Source: Bacillota bacterium (GTDB taxonomy: Bacteria > Bacillota > Bacilli > Alicyclobacillales > SLC66). Taken from it: 64,000 nucleotides of DNA. Below the pieces are notes generated by a model. It was not told the origin of the DNA. It ran no database searches and saw nothing but the letters and a program-made list of their open reading frames with translations. Of the stretch, positions 1-8,804 are shown piece after piece. Made by a program: the position numbers and the translations under genes. The stretch's first letter is position 1. Each line of letters starts with the position of its first letter. Location of the stretch: NCBI GenBank assembly GCA_026627345.1, contig JAPNUP010000124.1, positions 1 through 64,000 of the forward strand, read 5' to 3'.

Positions 1-1
1 T

Positions 2-1867
2 CAAGAAGATGAAATCGTCCAGGAGCGACAAGATCGCTTTAAGTTCATCCAGCGTGGTTTAGCTGTCTGCGTCGCTTTGTTGACCCTTCGACTAGCCTAT
101 ATGCAATTGGTCTTGCATGAGCACTATATGGCTGTGGCAGACCGTAATCAGGTGGACGCTTTTGCGATTGCGGCTCCACGTGGTGCCATTTTGGATGCGC
201 GGGGGAAGCCTTTGGCGGTGGATCATTCATCTTCCAGTCTCTTGTATGCATTTTCCGCTGATACCGCACGCACGGTCGCAACGCGGTTGGCGCCACACCT
301 GAGCACCACACCTGAGGCGTTGTACGATCGTATGACAAAAGGGCTGGCGGGCGTGCATGTGCTCGTGGCGAGCCACATATCACCGCGAACGCTGGCGTAC
401 GTGCGAGAGCATCAGTCCGAGTTGCCAGGTATTCGCGTTCTTCCTGACTCTGTTCGCGTCTACCCGCAAGGTGACAATGCCAGTCATATCATTGGCTATA
501 TGAATTCCATTCCGGATGAGCTTGTCGGCAAGTATGTGCAACAGCTTGGGTTTCCCCCATCTACGAAAGTTGGCTGGAGCGGGGTTGAACGGTTTTATGA
601 CGATGCTTTGCGAGGTCGACCGGGCAGAATCGCGGTGGAGCTGAGCAGTCGCGGTATTCCGATGCGCACGTTGCCGCAGTCAGATGCCCCCACGCGCGGT
701 CGTGATATCCGCCTGACCATCGATTCGAGTTACCAGTCTTATGTACAGTCTGTCCTCGCCCATCAAGTCACCCTGCTAGGCAGACAAGGACATCAGTCTG
801 TGCGACACGCTATGGCAGTGGCTATTGACCCGCGCACAGGCGCGGTCTTGGCGATGGCCAGCTACCCGACCTATCAACCTGCCTGGTTCGTGCACGGAAT
901 CAGTTATAAAACCTACCAAGAAAAGTTTGCACCCGCTGAGCGAAACTGGGTCACGCAAGCGCCGATTGCGCCAGGGTCCACCATGAAGCCATTGACAGCC
1001 CTATTAGCTATGGCGCAAGGTAAGATCACTGCGCAGACGACATTTGATTGCGATGGAGGATTGCGCCTGCCTTTAACGGACGGCACCGTCATCCATTGTT
1101 GGACACGCCATGGCAAAGTAGATTTGGCGGCTGCACTCGCTCAGTCATGTGACGTGTATTTCTACCAGGCCAGCTTGCTATATGGTCACTGGCCGCCCCC
1201 TGGCAAAGAGACCTCGAGTCACTGGCTCGCCGTCACGCGCATTGCAACGCTTCGCAAACTGGAACAACTGCAGCGAGCCTTCGGGTTAGGTGTGCCGACC
1301 GGCATTGATTTGCCAGCGCAGGCCTCCGGGTACGTCAATGAGTCGGGGGGGCAGGTCACGGACATCCCGTATACTGCGATTGGCCAAAATGAAGTGTTTA
1401 CACCGATGGAGCTTGGCGTCTACGCGGCAACCTTGGCCAATCGCGGACACCGTGTCACGCCTTACGTCGTACAAAGTGTAGGTGGACAACAAGTGCGCAA
1501 GCGACCGCCTGCGAGTCTTGCGCCGCTGCACCGTCTCGGAGTGACAGATGAGGACATCAGCGCTGTTTTACATGGGATGTATTTGACGTGTAATGACCCA
1601 TTAGGGACTGCTTACAGCACCTTTCACTGGCCCAAGAAAGCGACCTATGTTGCGGCGGGTAAAACGGGGACAGCGGAGACAGGGGTTCAGGGATTCGATA
1701 ATGCGGTTTTTATCGGATTTGCTCCCTATGACCATCCGCGAATCGCTATTGCAGTCGTGGTGCCTGGTGGCGGTCATGGCGCAGACTCTTCAGGTCCGAT
1801 CGCCAGAGCCATGTTTGATCGATTCTTTGACCATCCTAGCAGGAAAATGAACGCTCGCGTTGAATAA
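2..1867 (+). CDS. mrdA: Class B penicillin-binding protein (PBP2/MrdA type), 5' end outside window
   Basis: Peptidoglycan DD-transpeptidase that cross-links cell wall, probably in the elongation machinery. The reading frame is open from the first bases of the window, so the true start lies upstream. A membrane anchor (around GLAVCVALLTLRLAYMQLVL) is followed by the PBP dimerisation region and the transpeptidase domain. All three active-site motifs are visible: STMK at about 977-988, SCD at 1145-1153 and KTG at 1661-1669. SCD rather than SxN favours the MrdA/PBP2 class over SpoVD. Position directly before minCD fits the mreBCD-mrdA-minCD order known in many Firmicutes; mreD may lie just outside the window, but this cannot be seen. 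The stop is 36 bases before the chosen minC start. Confidence 0.9.
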   Translation, partial: QEDEIVQERQDRFKFIQRGLAVCVALLTLRLAYMQLVLHEHYMAVADRNQVDAFAIAAPRGAILDARGKPLAVDHSSSSLLYAFSADTARTVATRLAPHLSTTPEALYDRMTKGLAGVHVLVASHISPRTLAYVREHQSELPGIRVLPDSVRVYPQGDNASHIIGYMNSIPDELVGKYVQQLGFPPSTKVGWSGVERFYDDALRGRPGRIAVELSSRGIPMRTLPQSDAPTRGRDIRLTIDSSYQSYVQSVLAHQVTLLGRQGHQSVRHAMAVAIDPRTGAVLAMASYPTYQPAWFVHGISYKTYQEKFAPAERNWVTQAPIAPGSTMKPLTALLAMAQGKITAQTTFDCDGGLRLPLTDGTVIHCWTRHGKVDLAAALAQSCDVYFYQASLLYGHWPPPGKETSSHWLAVTRIATLRKLEQLQRAFGLGVPTGIDLPAQASGYVNESGGQVTDIPYTAIGQNEVFTPMELGVYAATLANRGHRVTPYVVQSVGGQQVRKRPPASLAPLHRLGVTDEDISAVLHGMYLTCNDPLGTAYSTFHWPKKATYVAAGKTGTAETGVQGFDNAVFIGFAPYDHPRIAIAVVVPGGGHGADSSGPIARAMFDRFFDHPSRKMNARVE

Positions 1868-1903
1868 GTCGAGATGGTAATGCCTTTGTTTAGGGGGACG
1901 GGT

Positions 1904-2593
1904 ATGTCGTCGTTCGCAAATTCGCCTTCAAAAGGCGCGCGTGGAAATTCCATTGCGGTGAAGGGCATCCGCAATGGATTGCTCTTTTCCATCGCTGACG
2001 ATGTTAGTTTTGCGGACGCTTTCGCTGAATTGACGGAGAAGCTACAGGGCGAGAAGCGGCCCGGTGAAAAGGATTCGCCTGCAGTTGCGGTCTATCTCGA
2101 TTTTGGAGATCGCGAACTATCCGAAGAAGATGACAGTGCGGTGCGTGAGTTGTTTGCTGGGAATGAAGATTTTACCCTAGAGAGTATGGAGGGTGCGCCG
2201 CAGGTGCGGGATTTGCGGCACAAGGACCCCTATGTGTTGAAAAGCACAGTGCGCTCTGGGCAAGTGATCGAACACGATGGGGACATTGTCGTGATCGGAG
2301 ATGTGAATCCCGGCGCGCAACTCATTGCCACAGGTGACGTGTATATCATGGGGTACTTGCGCGGTTCAGCACATGCAGGTGCGTCTGGAGACCATCGTGC
2401 GATTGTCGCCGCTACCTACTTTGATCCGATCCAGGTGCGCATCGCCGGAGTGATCCGTCGCGCGCCAGAACGACGAGTGCAGGCCGCAGAGATGGAGTTC
2501 GCTTATCTCGATGGCGAGCATATGGCCATCGAGAAGATGGAAGCGCTCGGCCAGTACAGGGCGCGTGGGCGAACTTCACGTGTCGTAGTGTAG
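1904..2593 (+). CDS. minC: Septum site-determining protein MinC
   Basis: FtsZ assembly inhibitor that acts with MinD to block division at the poles. The C-terminal half carries the MinC beta-helix signature (GDVNPGAQL, then GYLRGSAHAG), which binds MinD. The frame is open from an ATG at 1874, but the ATG at 1904 has a GGGGGA ribosome binding site seven bases upstream and gives 229 aa, close to the family norm. minD follows after 14 bases, so the pair is co-transcribed. Confidence 0.95.
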   Translation: MSSFANSPSKGARGNSIAVKGIRNGLLFSIADDVSFADAFAELTEKLQGEKRPGEKDSPAVAVYLDFGDRELSEEDDSAVRELFAGNEDFTLESMEGAPQVRDLRHKDPYVLKSTVRSGQVIEHDGDIVVIGDVNPGAQLIATGDVYIMGYLRGSAHAGASGDHRAIVAATYFDPIQVRIAGVIRRAPERRVQAAEMEFAYLDGEHMAIEKMEALGQYRARGRTSRVVV

Positions 2594-2607
2594 AAGGGGG
2601 TTATCTT

Positions 2608-3405
2608 ATGGGAGAAGCAATCGTTGTGACCTCCGGTAAAGGTGGGGTTGGCAAGACGACATCCTCAGCCAATATTGGCACTGCGTTAGCTTTGTTGGGT
2701 AAAAAAGTTTGTTTGATGGATACGGACATCGGACTGCGCAATCTGGACGTGGTGATGGGTCTCGAAAATCGGATCATTTTTGACATTGTGGATGTCGCCA
2801 CTGGCGGCTGTCGCTTGGAACAGGCACTCATCAAAGACAAGCGGTTCGACCATTTGTTCCTTCTTCCGGCTGCTCAGACCAAAGATAAGTTGGCGCTCAG
2901 TGTGGATGCAGCGCGTGCCATCGTTGGCAAGCTCAAGTCACAATTCGATTATGTGATTATCGACTGTCCGGCCGGTATTGAACACGGCTTTCGAGTTGCG
3001 ATTACAGGCGCTGATCAGGCGATTGTCGTCACGACGCCAGAGCAGGCGGCTGTTCGCGATGCAGATCGGGTAATAGGCCTTCTCGAGGCGGAGCATATGC
3101 CGTCTCCGAAACTGATCATCAACCGCATCAAGGCGCATATGGTGAGAAACGGAGATATGCTAGATATCGATGATATTATTGGCATTCTATCATTAGATTT
3201 GCTAGGCGTAGTACCGGATGATGAACACGTGATTAAAGCAGCGAACCAGGGAGAACCTACTGTACTGCGCCCGGATTCGCGGGCGTCGATTGCCTATCGC
3301 AACATCGCACGGCGAATTCTGGGCGATCCTGTGCCTTTGATGACACTCCAAGAGGAACAGTCTGGTTTCTTGTCCCGGATGAAAAAGATGATCGGCTTGC
3401 GCTAA
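2608..3405 (+). CDS. minD: Septum site-determining protein MinD, ATPase
   Basis: Membrane-associated ParA/MinD-family ATPase that recruits MinC. The deviant Walker A motif GKGGVGKT lies near the N terminus, and the protein ends in a short basic amphipathic helix (SRMKKMIGLR) typical of the MinD membrane-targeting sequence. It is 265 aa, the usual length. A good ribosome binding site (AAGGGGG) precedes the ATG. No minE is present; Bacilli normally use DivIVA/MinJ instead. Confidence 0.96.
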   Translation: MGEAIVVTSGKGGVGKTTSSANIGTALALLGKKVCLMDTDIGLRNLDVVMGLENRIIFDIVDVATGGCRLEQALIKDKRFDHLFLLPAAQTKDKLALSVDAARAIVGKLKSQFDYVIIDCPAGIEHGFRVAITGADQAIVVTTPEQAAVRDADRVIGLLEAEHMPSPKLIINRIKAHMVRNGDMLDIDDIIGILSLDLLGVVPDDEHVIKAANQGEPTVLRPDSRASIAYRNIARRILGDPVPLMTLQEEQSGFLSRMKKMIGLR

Positions 3406-3426
3406 GCACTGCGCAGGGCTGTACAG

Positions 3427-3454
3427 TCATAAGCGACCGTGGGACGCATAGGAT
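3427..3454 (+). promoter_or_regulatory. Putative sigma-E-type promoter for spoIVFA-spoIVFB
   Basis: TCATAAG at 3427-3433 is separated by 13 bases from CATAGGAT at 3447-3454. This resembles the Bacillus sigma-E consensus (KMATATT, about 14 bases, CATACAnT) and sits before an operon that is sigma-E controlled in B. subtilis. Transcription would begin near 3461, downstream of the GTG at 3458. Motif match only. Confidence 0.5.
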
Positions 3455-3499
3455 AGGGTGGACGAGGATTCGTCACTATGCGATGGGGGGCGGGCGGTC

Positions 3500-4348
3500 G
3501 TGAAAAGAAGACAACGACTTTCTTCTACACGAGATAGTAGCTACACGGAAGTGCGTCCTGCTTATACCGTTTATCCCGATGATGATATGTACGGCTCACC
3601 GCGCTCTTGGTCGGGCGCGATACTCAGTCCTTCTGAGAAGGACGCCTCGTCTTTTGAGTCACGCCCAGCCGCGGCTCCCGACTCCCCTCTTGGTACGGGC
3701 ACCTATCCCAGCAGGAATGGCGGTCGCAGACCGTCACGACCGCCATTCCCTGACTCCGGTCGTCATGAACGGACGTCGCCTTTTGTCACTCAGTTGATCG
3801 GTTCGATTTTCTTGCTGGGTGCTTGCTTTTTGTTCTTTCATAGCGACAAACCAGTTGCTGTCATGGCGCAAAAAGATATCACGTCTGCCTATGAGCAGGA
3901 TTTTACGTACGTAGCCTTGCCACCAGCGGTGGCACGCTCATTTGGGACGCTTCCGTCATCCGGGATCGCGACCCCTGCTGTCGCATTGCCCCCACTAGAC
4001 GTGGTTGCCCCACTCAAAGGGAAAGTCGTTCAGGCTTACACGAAGTTTTCTCCGGACGTGATCATCGACGGCCGGCCAGGTTCGCCTGTGGTCGCCGCGA
4101 CGGATGGTCTTGTGGATAGTGCCGGTGAGAGTCAGGCGAATGGCTTTTATGTATCGATCGATCACGGCACATTCGGACAGACAGTTTACGCGCATCTCGG
4201 GCAGTTGCGGGTGCATGCGCACGAATATGTAACAGCTGGCCAAATCATCGGGTATCTTCCATCTTCAAGTGGTAAACTGACGTTTGGTTATATACGCGGC
4301 GGTTCCTATCAAAACCCTGGGCTACTCTTGCACTCTGCTCGTCCGTGA
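3500..4348 (+). CDS. spoIVFA: SpoIVFA, LytM/M23-like regulator of SpoIVFB
   Basis: Mother-cell sporulation protein that holds the intramembrane protease SpoIVFB inactive until engulfment is complete. A basic, low-complexity N-terminal region is followed by one membrane segment (around QLIGSIFLLGACFLFF) and a C-terminal LytM/M23-like domain. The metallopeptidase HxxxD ligands are replaced (VIIDGRPGS), so it is probably non-catalytic, as expected for SpoIVFA. The frame is also open from a GTG at 3458, but the GTG at 3500 has a G-rich Shine-Dalgarno at 3485-3490 and lies downstream of the promoter-like element; this gives 282 aa. It overlaps spoIVFB by four bases. Confidence 0.85.
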   Translation: MKRRQRLSSTRDSSYTEVRPAYTVYPDDDMYGSPRSWSGAILSPSEKDASSFESRPAAAPDSPLGTGTYPSRNGGRRPSRPPFPDSGRHERTSPFVTQLIGSIFLLGACFLFFHSDKPVAVMAQKDITSAYEQDFTYVALPPAVARSFGTLPSSGIATPAVALPPLDVVAPLKGKVVQAYTKFSPDVIIDGRPGSPVVAATDGLVDSAGESQANGFYVSIDHGTFGQTVYAHLGQLRVHAHEYVTAGQIIGYLPSSSGKLTFGYIRGGSYQNPGLLLHSARP

Positions 4349-5256
4349 AGATACGAGGGATCGCGATTCGCATTAACCCTCTGTTTCTGGTGGTGGCAGC
4401 AGTCGCCGCGTATGGTCACGCGCTGCCAGAAGTCATGGGGTTATTTTTTGTCGTCATTTTGCACGAGCTTGGTCACGTACTCGCCGCCGCAAAGCTGGGT
4501 TACCAAACGGAAACGATCGAATTATTGCCGTTTGGAGGTGTGGCGCGGCTTCGCTCTGGGCATTTCGGTTTTACCCCAAGCCATGAAACCATCATCGCGA
4601 TCTGTGGACCATTGGTGAACCTCGCGCTAGCTCTTGGCGGGGCGTTGCTTCATTTGTGCGGTTTGCTGAGTGGGCCTTCAACACAGGCGTTTGTTACCTT
4701 AAACCTCACATTGCTTTTCTTCAACCTTCTCCCAGGCTTGCCGCTCGACGGAGGGCGAATCGCTCGAGCCGGACTCGCTAGGTCTAAAGGGTATTTTGAA
4801 GCGACGAAAGTGGTGACGCGCATGTCATTTCTCCTGTCGGCTGCTTTGATGACTGTGGGGTTTGCTTCGTTGTGGCTCGGCTATGCGGATGCCGGATTAT
4901 TATTACTTGGCTTCTTTTTACTGGTTTCTGCTTATACAGCGAGTAAACAAACAAGGTACGATCTCTTGCGTTTTCTCGATACGAAGCGTCGGGAAAGAGG
5001 AGATCAGGCGCAACCGATTCAGGCGTTCGCGGTGGGTGCCGACACATCGATCGCAGATGTCGCAGCCCGACTGAGCCCGGGGTCTTATCATGTGATCTAC
5101 GTGCGCACAGATCACGCACAGGCGGACGCAATTCATAGACTGCGACCTTCTGCGTGGCCCGGACAGATAGGGGTCGTGAGTGAGACTCAACTGCTAGATG
5201 CTGTTTTTTTAGACAGCAAGTGGACTGAGCCTGTCGCTGATTTGGTACAGACGTAA
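4345..5256 (+). CDS. spoIVFB: SpoIVFB, intramembrane site-2 metalloprotease (M50)
   Basis: Rhomboid-unrelated intramembrane zinc protease that processes pro-sigma-K in the mother cell. HELGH (residues 40-44) gives two zinc ligands, and LPLDGG carries the third-ligand aspartate at residue 135. Several membrane segments surround these motifs and a soluble C-terminal domain follows (about residues 210-303), as in family members with a CBS-like tail. GTG start overlapping the spoIVFA stop shows translational coupling with its regulator. Confidence 0.93.
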   Translation: MKIRGIAIRINPLFLVVAAVAAYGHALPEVMGLFFVVILHELGHVLAAAKLGYQTETIELLPFGGVARLRSGHFGFTPSHETIIAICGPLVNLALALGGALLHLCGLLSGPSTQAFVTLNLTLLFFNLLPGLPLDGGRIARAGLARSKGYFEATKVVTRMSFLLSAALMTVGFASLWLGYADAGLLLLGFFLLVSAYTASKQTRYDLLRFLDTKRRERGDQAQPIQAFAVGADTSIADVAARLSPGSYHVIYVRTDHAQADAIHRLRPSAWPGQIGVVSETQLLDAVFLDSKWTEPVADLVQT

Positions 5257-5277
5257 TGTGACACAATCGCGGCTCAG

Positions 5278-5306
5278 TTGCGCTAGCGGATGCACTGTGG
5301 TATATT
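5278..5306 (+). promoter_or_regulatory. Sigma-A-type promoter of the rplU operon
   Basis: TTGCGC at 5278-5283, a 17-base spacer and TATATT at 5301-5306. It lies just after the spoIVFB stop and would start a transcript near 5313, leaving a leader of about 120 bases before rplU. Confidence 0.65.
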
Positions 5307-5312
5307 GTTTCG

Positions 5313-5432
5313 GTGCCTTTACAGGCATTTATGTGTTGAACATGGCAACCGCATGCAACAGGTTTTAAAACAGTCTGGAATGTTGACTGTACCTGCAGGC
5401 CAGCGAGTCCTACATGGTGGAGGTGTGCGTAT
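5313..5432 (+). ncRNA. Structured leader of rplU (L21-leader-like)
   Basis: The leader can form a short hairpin GTGCC/GGCAT near 5313-5328 and a second one in which TGTTG (5334-5338) pairs with CAACA (5356-5360) and CATG (5341-5344) with CATG (5352-5355). A CTGG/CCAG pair follows before the ribosome binding site. Firmicutes have a known L21 leader RNA at this place that is thought to autoregulate L21. Assignment is by position and pairing, not by a covariance search. Confidence 0.55.
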
Positions 5433-5433
5433 A

Positions 5434-5745
5434 GTGTACGCAATTGTTGAAACAGGTGGCAAACAGTTTAAGGTGACCGAAGGCGGCACGATCTTCGTAG
5501 AGAAGTTGAATGTCGCGCAAGGCGATACAGTGACTTTGGACAAGGTTCTGCTGATTGAGCAAGACGGTTCTGTGAAAGTGGGATCGCCGCTTCTGGCAGG
5601 TGCAACAGTCACAGCGTCAGTCATTGAACATGGCAAAGACAAGAAGATCATCGTCTACAAGTACAAATCCAAGAAAAACTACCGCCGCAAGCAAGGTCAT
5701 CGCCAACCGTTTACCAGGTTGCGGATTGATTCCATCAAGGCGTAA
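5434..5745 (+). CDS. rplU: 50S ribosomal protein L21
   Basis: Large-subunit protein that binds 23S rRNA. The GTG at 5434 gives the standard N terminus ([14 protein letters not shown]) and 103 aa. The frame stays open upstream to 5290, but that extension is leader RNA. The conserved C terminus ([18 protein letters not shown]) is intact. First gene of the rplU-prp-rpmA operon. Confidence 0.97.
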   Translation: MYAIVETGGKQFKVTEGGTIFVEKLNVAQGDTVTLDKVLLIEQDGSVKVGSPLLAGATVTASVIEHGKDKKIIVYKYKSKKNYRRKQGHRQPFTRLRIDSIKA

Positions 5746-5750
5746 CTGTA

Positions 5751-6086
5751 GTGATTGTCACAAAGGTGAAAGGCTTTGGACTTGCTGATTTGCGTACTGC
5801 TTTGCTTACACACATCGTGATCAGCGGGCATGCGGGATCAGCTAAGCACGGCCGCGATTTGGTATGTGCCGCAGTTTCTGCGCTATCGATTAATTTCGTC
5901 AATGGTGTAGAAGTGCTGTGCGGTCAGGATTTGCATGCCGAGGTGAGTAGTGGATGGCTGTCTGTCAGCGTCCCTTCGAACGAGTGTGTTCAGCAACTCG
6001 CGCGCAGTCTTGTGTTCGGCATGAGTAGTCTTTCGCAGGAATATAAGCGTTTTGTGAAAATGGTTCTAGAGGAGGAAGTCTCGTGA
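5751..6086 (+). CDS. prp: Prp, ribosomal-processing cysteine protease
   Basis: Cysteine protease (YsxB family) that removes the N-terminal extension of L27 in Firmicutes. The catalytic pair is visible as SGHAG with His27 and DLVCAAVS with Cys39, twelve residues apart as in characterised Prp. GTG start five bases after rplU; the stop overlaps the GTG start of rpmA. Length 111 aa is normal. Its substrate is the next gene. Confidence 0.92.
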   Translation: MIVTKVKGFGLADLRTALLTHIVISGHAGSAKHGRDLVCAAVSALSINFVNGVEVLCGQDLHAEVSSGWLSVSVPSNECVQQLARSLVFGMSSLSQEYKRFVKMVLEEEVS

Positions 6087-6397
6087 TTCGTTTTGATCTT
6101 CAGCTGTTTGCTCATAAAAAAGGGGTTTCATCTACCCGCAATGGTCGTGACAGTCAAGCGAAGCGTTTGGGTGTTAAACGTGCGGATGGCCAAGTGGTCA
6201 CCGGCGGAAGTATCTTGGTCCGCCAGCGTGGCACGAGAATTTATCCAGGGCTAAACGTTGGCTTGGGTTCGGATGATACGTTGTTCGCCAAAGTGGACGG
6301 TCGCGTGAAATTTGAGCGCTATGGTCGCGATCGCAAAAAAGTGAGCGTATACCCTGTGGCAATGGAAGAAGCGGCGGTTACAGTCGCGAATGCGTAA
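6083..6397 (+). CDS. rpmA: 50S ribosomal protein L27 with cleavable N-terminal extension
   Basis: Large-subunit protein near the peptidyl-transferase centre. The protein begins [14 protein letters not shown]; in Firmicutes Prp cuts after the Phe, so that mature L27 starts AHKKG. The rest ([19 protein letters not shown]) is standard L27. Start GTG overlaps the prp stop. A strong hairpin lies downstream before obgE. Confidence 0.97.
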   Translation: MIRFDLQLFAHKKGVSSTRNGRDSQAKRLGVKRADGQVVTGGSILVRQRGTRIYPGLNVGLGSDDTLFAKVDGRVKFERYGRDRKKVSVYPVAMEEAAVTVANA

Positions 6398-6420
6398 CAC
6401 TTGATGTAGCGAGGAACAAA

Positions 6421-6459
6421 GATAAGCCCAGTTGCGCTCGCAGCGCGACTGGGCTTATC
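6421..6459 (+). terminator. 17-bp hairpin after rpmA
   Basis: Bases 6421-6437 pair with 6443-6459 (one G-T pair) around a five-base loop. The stem is GC-rich and very stable, but only a weak pyrimidine stretch (CTCTATCTT) follows, so it may terminate partially or stabilise the mRNA end. Confidence 0.6.
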
Positions 6460-6499
6460 CTCTATCTTACGTGTGCAGTCAGTATAAAGGGTTAGGTGA

Positions 6500-7783
<1,284 letters not shown>

Positions 7784-7795
7784 GGAGAGATCTGC

Positions 7796-8269
7796 TTGTA
7801 TCGTGGAAATGAAGGCGTGACGCGGGACTTTGTCGCGACAGCTTTGGTTGTACATGAACAGCGGGTGGTGCTCTTGCATCATCGAAAACTCGGCCGCTGG
7901 TTGCCACCAGGGGGCCACATCGATGCGCCCGAACTACCGGACGCGGCGGCTATTCGGGAAGTTCGTGAGGAAAGCGGACTTGATGTGGAGTTGTTAGCCG
8001 ACTATGAGCCAGCGGGTTTTGATCACGCCTTGGCCCGGCCAGCGGGTATTCAGCTAGAAGATATCGAACCGGGGCACCAACACATCGATCTGATTTATTT
8101 TGCTAGACCTGTTGGTTCCACCGAACTGAGCGGGAATGATGAGTCACTGGATATTCGCTGGTTTACAATCGAAGAGATGCGAGCTACCGGTGTCAGTGAT
8201 GAAGTGATTGCCTGGAGCCAAAAGGCAATCGCGGCAGTCGGGACGCACAACGCTCATAAGGACGTATGA
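7796..8269 (+). CDS. NUDIX hydrolase
   Basis: Predicted Mg-dependent hydrolase of a nucleoside-diphosphate-linked substrate. The complete Nudix box is present: GHIDAPE, seven residues, then REVREESGL, matching Gx5Ex7REUxEExGU. TTG start with a GGAG site just after the obgE stop; 157 aa. The substrate cannot be inferred. It overlaps the next gene by four bases (ATGA), so the two are translated together. Confidence 0.88.
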   Translation: MYRGNEGVTRDFVATALVVHEQRVVLLHHRKLGRWLPPGGHIDAPELPDAAAIREVREESGLDVELLADYEPAGFDHALARPAGIQLEDIEPGHQHIDLIYFARPVGSTELSGNDESLDIRWFTIEEMRATGVSDEVIAWSQKAIAAVGTHNAHKDV

Positions 8270-8724
8270 ACCAGGAATCGACCGCAACTTTAAGGATCCC
8301 GCTCACGGTTTTACAAGATAGTACAGCCTACTGCCATCGCCGCCTCCCATACGAGAGTGGCGGTTTTCTTGTGGGTCGTAACGATGGCGACGGAGTCGGG
8401 ACCGCGACGCGGTTTATGGGTGTCGAGACTGCCATCATGCGTACGAATGGGTTTATGTTTCGTGCATGCGATGTCTTTGAGGCGTTGTTGACATGCGATC
8501 AGCAAGGTGAGGTACTATTGGCCACTGTCCACAGTCATCCCTATAGTGCCCCCATTCCTTCCGTAACAGATTTGACCGTTGCATGCGGGCATGCGTCGCT
8601 GCTGCATTTGATTATTGGCTTTTCCTCGCACCCCCCTGAGTATGCGCTATACGCGTATATGCTTGCGAAAGACAAAACCCCACAGCCAAAACGGTTGGCG
8701 ATGAATATCACGCTTTCTTCATAA
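8266..8724 (+). CDS. JAMM/MPN+ (JAB domain) metallopeptidase
   Basis: Predicted zinc isopeptidase-type enzyme of 152 aa, essentially one JAB domain. The motif is complete: ESGGFLVG with the upstream Glu, then HSHPYSAPIPSVTD, which matches HxHx7Sx2D. Bacterial relatives cleave C-terminal tails from ubiquitin-like sulphur carriers or other adducts. No ThiS/MoaD-like carrier or E1-like enzyme is nearby, so the substrate is unknown. Its start codon overlaps the stop of the NUDIX gene. Confidence 0.82.
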   Translation: MNQESTATLRIPLTVLQDSTAYCHRRLPYESGGFLVGRNDGDGVGTATRFMGVETAIMRTNGFMFRACDVFEALLTCDQQGEVLLATVHSHPYSAPIPSVTDLTVACGHASLLHLIIGFSSHPPEYALYAYMLAKDKTPQPKRLAMNITLSS

Positions 8725-8804
8725 TCATGTTCCATTCTCCAATAGCGAAAAGGGTTCTGCCAGCGCTTCCCGAACGGTCTATAGCAATGACCTGAGGGGA
8801 GTGC

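Noticed and set aside
4784-5443. 219-aa minus-strand ORF opposite spoIVFB and the rplU leader
   Set aside because: It crosses a gene with intact M50 motifs and a promoter; no ribosome binding site.
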